Under the pieces are notes generated by a model. It had not been told where the DNA came from. It searched no databases and saw only the letters and a list, made by a program, of their open reading frames with translations. Shown here piece after piece: positions 57,937 through 64,000 of a stretch of 64,000 nucleotides of DNA. Origin of the DNA: Bradyrhizobium elkanii WSM2783. Its GTDB lineage: Bacteria > Pseudomonadota > Alphaproteobacteria > Rhizobiales > Xanthobacteraceae. The translations under genes were made by a program, and so were the position numbers. The first letter of the stretch is position 1. Each line of letters opens with the position of its first letter. The stretch covers positions 93,887-157,886 of the forward strand of contig NZ_AXAP01000014.1 of NCBI RefSeq assembly GCF_000472865.1. The letters run 5' to 3'.

Positions 57937-58287
57937 CTAGTACGGCTCATGAACGGCACGGCTGTCCCTGGGCGCCTGCGCGCGATCGTTCATGCCGTAG
58001 TCGCGGATCACACTGGCGATCCGGATCCGGTAGTCCTCAAATATGACCGCGCGGCCCTTCGCCTGAGACCTGCGATGTTCCACCACATTGCGCCAGGCCT
58101 CGACGGCGGCTTCATTGCGGAAGAACGATATCGACAGGAACTTTCCCTTCTCGGTCAGGCTCTCGAAGCGCTCCACGGAAATGAAGCCGTCAATGCTCTC
58201 CAGGATCGGCCGCAACTCGGCGGCAAGATCGAAATATTGCTGCCGAAGTTCGGGCTTCGGCCAGACCTCGAAGATCACGGCAATCAT
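57937..58287 (-). CDS. Antibiotic-biosynthesis-monooxygenase (ABM) domain protein
   Basis: The 116-residue dimeric alpha-beta barrel has MIAVIFEVWPKPELRQQYFD, IDGFISVERFESLTEKGKFL and SFFRNEAAVEAWRNVVEHRR with the typical His. GGAGGTG before ATG 58287 sets the start well inside the open frame that begins at 58449. Such proteins act on quinone-like or heme-like substrates, or are merely stress-related; the substrate is unknown. It is between the NIPSNAP and PEP-mutase genes and probably co-transcribed. Confidence 0.88.
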   Translation of the reverse strand: MIAVIFEVWPKPELRQQYFDLAAELRPILESIDGFISVERFESLTEKGKFLSISFFRNEAAVEAWRNVVEHRRSQAKGRAVIFEDYRIRIASVIRDYGMNDRAQAPRDSRAVHEPY

Positions 58288-58318
58288 CGGCACCTCCCTC
58301 GTTCCGGAAGGCGACAGT

Positions 58319-58627
58319 CTACAACGTAACCGGGCGCAAAAAAGTCCGCTCTTCGGCCAGGATGAATTTCTCTTCCTCGGCGAAGTTGAAATTGGCCATG
58401 CCTTCGGCGTCCGCGCGCAGCCGTGCGCGATAGGCCTCGTAGGCGGCAAGGCTTTCGAACGAGATCAGCGCAAAGGCGATGTTGTTGGTGCCCTCGTGCG
58501 GCATGAAGTAGCCGATCAGATCGCCCCCGCATTTGGGAATGATGGTGAGCCAGCGCCTGGAATATTCCTCGAACTGCGCGCGTTTGAAGGGATTGAGCTG
58601 GTAGCGGATGAACACGGTGATGGTCAT
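58319..58627 (-). CDS. NIPSNAP-family protein
   Basis: The 102-residue single-domain protein has the NIPSNAP pattern [40 protein letters not shown] and [11 protein letters not shown]. It is another dimeric alpha-beta barrel related to ABM, and the function of bacterial members is not known. It is the first gene of the three-gene minus-strand set, opposite the ArsR regulator, with which it shares a 161-base upstream region. Confidence 0.88.
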   Translation of the reverse strand: MTITVFIRYQLNPFKRAQFEEYSRRWLTIIPKCGGDLIGYFMPHEGTNNIAFALISFESLAAYEAYRARLRADAEGMANFNFAEEEKFILAEERTFLRPVTL

Positions 58628-58722
58628 GGGTTGCTCCCACAGCTTGCGTCGTTGCGGGCGACGGCGGAAGCATCCGTCCGCGCACGCGGAATGATGGACC
58701 GCCTCGTCGCCACCGGTGCGAC

Positions 58723-58788
58723 ACTTCGATCAGGTTGCGCGAATGATAACGCCTTGCTCGACGCTAATGCTTCGGCTAAGATCGAAGT
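58723..58788. promoter_or_regulatory. Inverted repeats in the divergent ArsR/NIPSNAP promoter region
   Basis: ACTTCGAT (58723-58730) and ATCGAAGT (58781-58788) are perfect inverted copies 50 bases apart. GCTTCG (58769-58774) faces CGAAG (58783-58787) across eight bases. These could be half-sites of the ArsR-type regulator's operator. The right half touches the regulator's ATG, so autorepression is plausible. Confidence 0.4.
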
Positions 58789-59484
58789 ATGAAAGCTGGT
58801 CCTGACATCGCCATGGTCGCGTCGCTGGTCGGCGACCCCGCGCGCGCCAACATGCTCACCGCGCTGTTGAGCGGCCGAGCACTTACCGCGAGCGAGCTTG
58901 CGCAGGAAGCTGGCATTACGCCGCAGACCGCGAGCTCGCATCTCTCAAAGCTCGAAACCGGCGGGCTGATCGAGCCGGAAAAGCAGGGCCGCCACCGCTA
59001 TTACCGCCTCACCGGCACCGACGTCGCAGGCGTGCTGGAGGGGCTTGCGGGGCTTGCCGCGCGCGCCGGCCACATGCGCGTGCGCACCGGGCCGAAGGAC
59101 CCCGCGCTCCGCCGCGCGCGGATCTGCTACGATCACCTCGCGGGCGACCTCGGCGTTCAGATGCTCGACAGCATGAAGAAGCAGCGGCTGATCCGGCAGA
59201 GCAAGGACGCGATGGAGCTGACCGGCGAAGGCAAGCGCTTCATCGCGAAGGCGCTGCAGATCGACGCCGACGCGCTACTCCATCCTCGCCGCCCCGTGTG
59301 CAAGGCGTGCCTCGACTGGAGCGAGCGGCGGCATCATCTGGCAGGCACGCTGGGCGCTGCGATCATGGAGCGCTTCACCGAGTTGAAATGGGCGGCGCGC
59401 GACACGACGCCGGGCAGCCGCGTGGTGAATTTTTCGCGGAACGGCGAAAAGCGATTTGCTGCGCTATTCGGGACTGGCGAATAG
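58789..59484 (+). CDS. ArsR-family transcriptional regulator
   Basis: The 231-residue regulator has a winged helix-turn-helix at about 10-85 (DPARANMLTALLSGRALTAS, ELAQEAGITPQTASSHLSKL, GRHRYYRLTG). The long C-terminal domain has CYDHLAGDLGVQMLD and VCKACLDWSERRHHLAGTLG. This longer ArsR type is common in alphaproteobacteria next to ABM and NIPSNAP genes. No classical CxC metal site is in the DNA-binding helix; CKAC may bind metal or sense redox. It is divergent from the three-gene set and probably represses it. Confidence 0.9.
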   Translation: MKAGPDIAMVASLVGDPARANMLTALLSGRALTASELAQEAGITPQTASSHLSKLETGGLIEPEKQGRHRYYRLTGTDVAGVLEGLAGLAARAGHMRVRTGPKDPALRRARICYDHLAGDLGVQMLDSMKKQRLIRQSKDAMELTGEGKRFIAKALQIDADALLHPRRPVCKACLDWSERRHHLAGTLGAAIMERFTELKWAARDTTPGSRVVNFSRNGEKRFAALFGTGE

Positions 59485-59730
59485 CGGCACGCGAGCGCAG
59501 CGAAGAACAGGCGTCGTCATTGCTTCGTCATTTGCACCGGCCAATGCTGCAGAACGCTAACTTGGTAGCAGGTTTCTTTGCTCCACGGTAAGAAGTAACC
59601 GCTCCGTTCACATCGCGTTCAGCCCTGGAAACTATGCTCCGCGACAAGTGATGCGGCGTCTGCGACACTCCAGCGCGGCGAATCACTGTGTCGCATTCGC
59701 GTGCGGCGAGAACTCAATGGGAGAACAAGA

Positions 59731-59955
59731 ATGAAGTATGTTCTGGCGGCGGCTGTCGTTGCGGCTGGCATGGTCGCGAGCTTCAGCTCCGCAAACGCGG
59801 CGGGCGGTTGCGGCCCCGGCTTTCACCGTGGTCCGTATGGCGGTTGCCGACCCAACCGCGCCGTCTACGTGCGGCCTGCACCGAGAATGGTGGTGGCGCC
59901 TCGCGTCTGCCCCCGCGGCTTCATTTGGCGCCATGGCCGCTGCCGGCCTTTCTAA
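59731..59955 (+). CDS. GCG_CRPN-type small secreted protein
   Basis: This 74-residue protein has a signal peptide (MKYVLAAAVVAAGMVASFSS, cleaved after NAA), followed at once by the GCGPGFHRGPYGGCRPN motif that defines GCG_CRPN proteins. It ends VCPRGFIWRHGRCRPF. Four cysteines probably form two disulfides. These proteins are abundant in Bradyrhizobium and of unknown function. Here the repeats that usually follow the prefix are absent. GGGAGAAC before ATG 59731 fixes the start. Confidence 0.85.
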   Translation: MKYVLAAAVVAAGMVASFSSANAAGGCGPGFHRGPYGGCRPNRAVYVRPAPRMVVAPRVCPRGFIWRHGRCRPF

Positions 59956-59971
59956 ACTTTTCGTTAAAGCG

Positions 59972-60112
59972 TAGAGCGTTTTCGAGCGAAGTGGACTCCG
60001 GTTCGCATAGCAATCAAGTTTACGCAGATTGCGTAGACTTATCTGCGCAGAAAACGCGTCAAAACTAGAATCTAGAGCTTCGGATCTGATTCCATCAGAA
60101 CCGAAGCTCTAG
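59972..60112 (+). repeat. 130-base dispersed repeat, copy 4 (variant)
   Basis: It begins TAGAGCGTTTTCGAGCGAAG and ends CAGAACCGAAGCTCTAG as in copy 1. The middle hairpin is replaced by TACGCAGATTGCGTAGAC with GCGCAGAAAACGCGTC. The swapped stem keeps the ability to pair, which suggests that the structure is what is maintained. Confidence 0.8.
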
Positions 60113-60180
60113 TCGAACAAAGCTCGGCCAATCAGATGGCCGAGCAGAGCGCGCTAAACTTTAGTGGCCAAAACAATAAT

Positions 60181-60207
60181 GGGCAGGGACGCGGTCCCTG
60201 CCCTTTT
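60181..60207. terminator. Rho-independent terminator between convergent genes
   Basis: GGGCAGGGAC and GTCCCTGCCC are perfect 10-base arms around GCG, followed by TTTT on the plus strand and preceded by AATAAT, so it can serve both strands. It lies between the GCG_CRPN gene and the His-rich Tat gene. A second hairpin, GCTCGGCC...GGCCGAGC, is at 60123-60145. Confidence 0.75.
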
Positions 60208-60239
60208 CCGATTAGTGGGCCTGCTAGACTAGATTGGCC

Positions 60240-60557
60240 TCACCAGCGACGCCAGTGCCGCCGGTGCCAGCGGCGATGGCGATGGCGCCAGCCCCGGTGA
60301 GGATGCCAGTGGCGACGATGTCCATGACCTCCATGCCCATGACCGCGATGCCCGTGACCGCCATGCCATTGCACCTGTTCGGGCTTGAGCTTTTCAACTT
60401 CATCGCCGGTGGAAACCGCAGGATGGGCATCCGGGCTGGAAGGCCGCCGCGCGTCTTCGCTTAGTGGCATCATCGGCGCGGCTTGCGCGGTTGCAGCAAA
60501 GGTTGCCACACCTGCGGCAGCGCCCAATGCAATCTTCAAAAAGTGGCGGCGTTCCAT
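60240..60557 (-). CDS. Tat-exported His/Trp/Arg-rich small protein
   Basis: This 105-residue protein has a twin-arginine signal (MERRHFLKIALGAAAGVATF, RRHFLK matching the consensus, cleavage near AQA). A short linker is followed by a C-terminal half of Gly, His, Arg and Trp (HGGHGHRGHGHGGHGHRRHW and similar) that could bind metal ions. AAGGACA precedes ATG 60557. Export by Tat suggests a folded or cofactor-loaded product. Similar proteins are common in Bradyrhizobium; no function known. Confidence 0.75.
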   Translation of the reverse strand: MERRHFLKIALGAAAGVATFAATAQAAPMMPLSEDARRPSSPDAHPAVSTGDEVEKLKPEQVQWHGGHGHRGHGHGGHGHRRHWHPHRGWRHRHRRWHRRHWRRW

Positions 60558-60786
60558 GAACATTGTCCTTTTCTTGCTCAGCATGTGATGCCCGAACAGT
60601 GTTGCCGCCGTGAGATGAATGTCCGCTGAACTTTGCGCGTGCGCTGGGCGCGACAAAAAGCGCCGCGGCAAACGCGCGCGCCTCTGCATCCGCGGACTCG
60701 CCCACGATGTTTTTTTGCCGACACGATGCGACCAAAATGGACGCTCGGCGTTAACGGGGTTAGCTCCAATTCCGAAGGAGAATGCC

Positions 60787-61248
60787 ATGGCGGCAAAGGC
60801 ACGACCGACTCCAGACGGGTTTCACACCGTGACGCCTTATCTTATCGTGGAGGGTGCCGAGAAGATCATCAGCTTCCTGGAGCAGGCGCTGGGCGCGCGG
60901 AAACATCACGAGCCGACGCTGCGGCCCGACGGCACGATCATGCATGCGACACTCAGGATCGGCGATTCCATGGTGATGATTGCCGATGCCTCCGAGCACG
61001 CCAAGGCCATGCCCGCCATGCTCTATCTCTACGTGCCCGACGTCGACACCGCCTACCGCTGCGCCATCGAGGCCGGCGCGACCTCGATCATGGAGCCGGC
61101 GGACCAATTCTACGGTGACCGCACCGGCGGGGTGAAGGATGTCGCCGGCAATAGCTGGTTCTTCGGCACGCACATCGAGGACGTCGCACCCGACGAACTG
61201 AAGAAGCGCGCGGCGGAGATGTTCAAGAACCAGGGCAAGGCGGCGTAG
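60787..61248 (+). CDS. VOC-family (PhnB/glyoxalase-like) protein
   Basis: This 153-residue protein starts after GGAG at a seven-base distance. It has the PhnB-like layout: VTPYLIVEGAEKIISFLEQA, MHATLRIGDSMVMIADASEH, LYLYVPDVDTAYRCAIEAGA and DRTGGVKDVAGNSWFFGTHI. In this subgroup the metal ligands are often incomplete, so binding rather than catalysis is possible. The open frame runs upstream to 60619, but ATG 60787 is the family start. It is convergent with the next gene. Confidence 0.87.
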   Translation: MAAKARPTPDGFHTVTPYLIVEGAEKIISFLEQALGARKHHEPTLRPDGTIMHATLRIGDSMVMIADASEHAKAMPAMLYLYVPDVDTAYRCAIEAGATSIMEPADQFYGDRTGGVKDVAGNSWFFGTHIEDVAPDELKKRAAEMFKNQGKAA

Positions 61249-61262
61249 GCGCGACGCGGCGA

Positions 61263-61574
61263 TCAGGCCGCAATCTCCTCCGCCAACACCAGCACCTCAC
61301 GCGTCCGCGTGACGTCAGGCCAATCGCGGTTGAAGTCGGCAATCAACCGCTTCATCTCCTCGCCACCAACCGCACGCTCGAGCGAGTCCTGGTCGGCAAA
61401 CTGATAAGTCGCCAGATGTTGCGACGGATTGGTCGCGCTCCAGTGCCGCCACGCCTTCGCACGGAACGATTTCAGCGCATCCGGCAAATGCGCGCGCGAA
61501 TACCAGGCATCGAACGCGGCGCGTTTCGCGGGGTCGGAGACGGTGGCACGGACGATGAAAAGCGCAGTGGGCAT
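61263..61574 (-). CDS. Small dimeric alpha-beta barrel protein
   Basis: This 103-residue protein has the EthD/DUF4286-like outline: MPTALFIVRATVSDPAKRAA, FDAWYSRAHLPDALKSF with the conserved Trp-Tyr and His, then ATYQFADQDSLERAVG and a C-terminal helix. Members of this fold include EthD-like and muconolactone-isomerase-like proteins; no specific activity can be assigned. GGAGAGGAT lies just before the start. It stands between the VOC gene and the broken Fic gene. Confidence 0.8.
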   Translation of the reverse strand: MPTALFIVRATVSDPAKRAAFDAWYSRAHLPDALKSFRAKAWRHWSATNPSQHLATYQFADQDSLERAVGGEEMKRLIADFNRDWPDVTRTREVLVLAEEIAA

Positions 61575-61606
61575 ATGATCCTCTCCTGCAGTTCGTTGTG
61601 AGCGAG

Positions 61607-62435
61607 CTAGCCGGGAAGCTTTCCACCCATCGCTTTATAAAACTGGGTTAGCTGGTATGCGAGCAACGCAGCTAGCAGATCTTCCATCTTAGAGACATCG
61701 ATTCTCCCCTCACGAAAAGCCACATCTGCCGCATCGAGGGCATCAAAATACGGCTTACGATTGTCCACAATCTGGTCGGGAATCGTGGGGGTGCCAGGCA
61801 GGATCGAACCAGCGCGAACGGAAAGCACGGCATACGACACGATGCGCGACGTTCGCCCGTTGCCGTCCGCAAAGGATGGATCCAATTCAGCCGCCACATG
61901 ACATAGGACGCCAAGTGAATGGGCGACTTCTCGTTCCAGTGATCATTGACATAATCGCACATGTCCTCGACCAGTTCGGGGACTAGATGTGCACCGACGG
62001 GTTCGTGCTTGCTGCCTTCTATTGCTACTCCGCCGGGACGATAGTTGCCTGCATAGGAGCTAATTCCTGTTAGCGCCTCACGGTGCAAACCCAGAATGAG
62101 CGAAGGCCGCAGCCTGAACGACCCGCGTTCGAGGGCAGTCTGTATTGCGGCAATCGCCGCGTCATACTGGCGGAAGCCATTTCTCGCTTCCGCAGTCGCC
62201 TTTTCCAGGGGATCGCTGATTAGTTCGGGCTCGAGCGCGCGACTATCCCGCCGATCGCGCTCTTCACCCGTCAGGCCAACTTCTCAGCTTCGCGATCAAC
62301 CATCTCGCGCGTAATCAGCTCATTCTCAAAATGAGTATTGCCGTAAACAAAGCTACGCCGCTGCTCCTCCCGATGCGCGGGAGTCGGATTGGCCGTCTTG
62401 GCCGCTTCAAGAAGCTTTTTGAGATTTTCGATCAT
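61607..62435 (-). pseudogene. fic: Fic-family AMPylase gene with two frameshifts
   Basis: Three frames together read as one Fic protein. From ATG 62435: ENLKKLLEAAKTANPTPAHR, RRSFVYGNTHFENELITREM to a stop at 62271. Then, one base shifted: GLTGEERDRRDSRALEPELI, SYAGNYRPGG, IHLASYVMWRLNWIHP. Then, shifted again near 61872: FADGNGRTSRIVSYAVLSVR to 61607. The active-site motif HPFADGNGRTSR is complete except that its first Phe spans the second frameshift. The first part resembles the inhibitory segment of Fic proteins. As sequenced, no functional Fic can be made; two sequencing errors are the alternative. Confidence 0.75.
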
Positions 62436-62498
62436 AGTCGGAATATAGCCGAATCGGCCTATCGATGCCACGTGATTTTGGAACGCCCTACGGCATCC

Positions 62499-64000
<1,502 letters not shown>

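Overview
The window looks like chromosomal DNA of a Bradyrhizobium-type alphaproteobacterium (Nitrobacteraceae). It is GC-rich and most genes have clear Shine-Dalgarno sites. It carries families typical of that group: 1-Cys peroxiredoxin, GGDEF-EAL and PAS kinases, MaoC/thiolase/indolepyruvate oxidoreductase clusters, GCG_CRPN and His-rich small secreted proteins. It also holds several intergenic repeat families that I recognise from Bradyrhizobium genomes by memory, not by a search. No plasmid, phage or CRISPR machinery and no rRNA is present; there is one intact tRNA, tRNA-Arg(TCG).

Layout. 1-1455: membrane-protein remnant at the edge, DUF4142 protein behind a candidate EcfG promoter, PAP2 phosphatase. 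1467-5899: large GGDEF-EAL protein, then a tungstate-type ABC permease and binding protein that converge and overlap. 6149-12974: HME-RND metal efflux adaptor and pump, followed by a secreted phosphatase/phosphodiesterase. 13010-18657: 1-Cys peroxiredoxin, a membrane cyclase with a heme-type CxxCH sensor domain, a histone-H1-like protein, a long structured repeat, a ClpP-fold-like secreted protein and a His-rich secreted protein.

18754-27983: a probable genomic island. Intact tRNA-Arg lies at its left end and a degenerate 77-nt copy in the same orientation at its right end. Between them are small orphan genes, gene fragments and duplications. The most unusual content is a family of three small secreted proteins sharing a C-terminal tail (GAPGPIAGAGLP motif, membrane helix, basic cluster) that looks like a protein-sorting signal. 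Two of them sit in a duplicated module with an AT-rich promoter and a 3' hairpin. There is also a protein with near-identical 35-residue tandem repeats, a pentapeptide-repeat protein, and an Ada/AraC regulator with a thioesterase. No integrase remains.

28052-35692: DUF1330 protein, a metallo-hydrolase fragment, a two-gene polysaccharide unit made of fusions (RmlD-like reductase plus GT2, then GT2 plus GT2), a lipoprotein hydrolase and a truncated AraC regulator. 35978-43753: three-subunit molybdenum aldehyde/xanthine-type oxidoreductase, small secreted proteins, VOC protein and GrlR-like protein, with repeats at gene 3' ends. 43951-56227: PAS histidine kinase, NUDIX hydrolase, then a minus-strand catabolic block (DHDPS-family lyase, SDR, MaoC, OB-fold protein, thiolase, fused indolepyruvate:ferredoxin oxidoreductase) that I infer degrades acyl-CoA or ring-derived acids. 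56615-64000: stress-type membrane protein, an ArsR regulator divergent from a PEP-mutase/ABM/NIPSNAP operon, GCG_CRPN and Tat His-rich proteins, VOC protein, a twice-frameshifted Fic gene, and the start-truncated beta subunit of propionyl-CoA carboxylase at the right edge.
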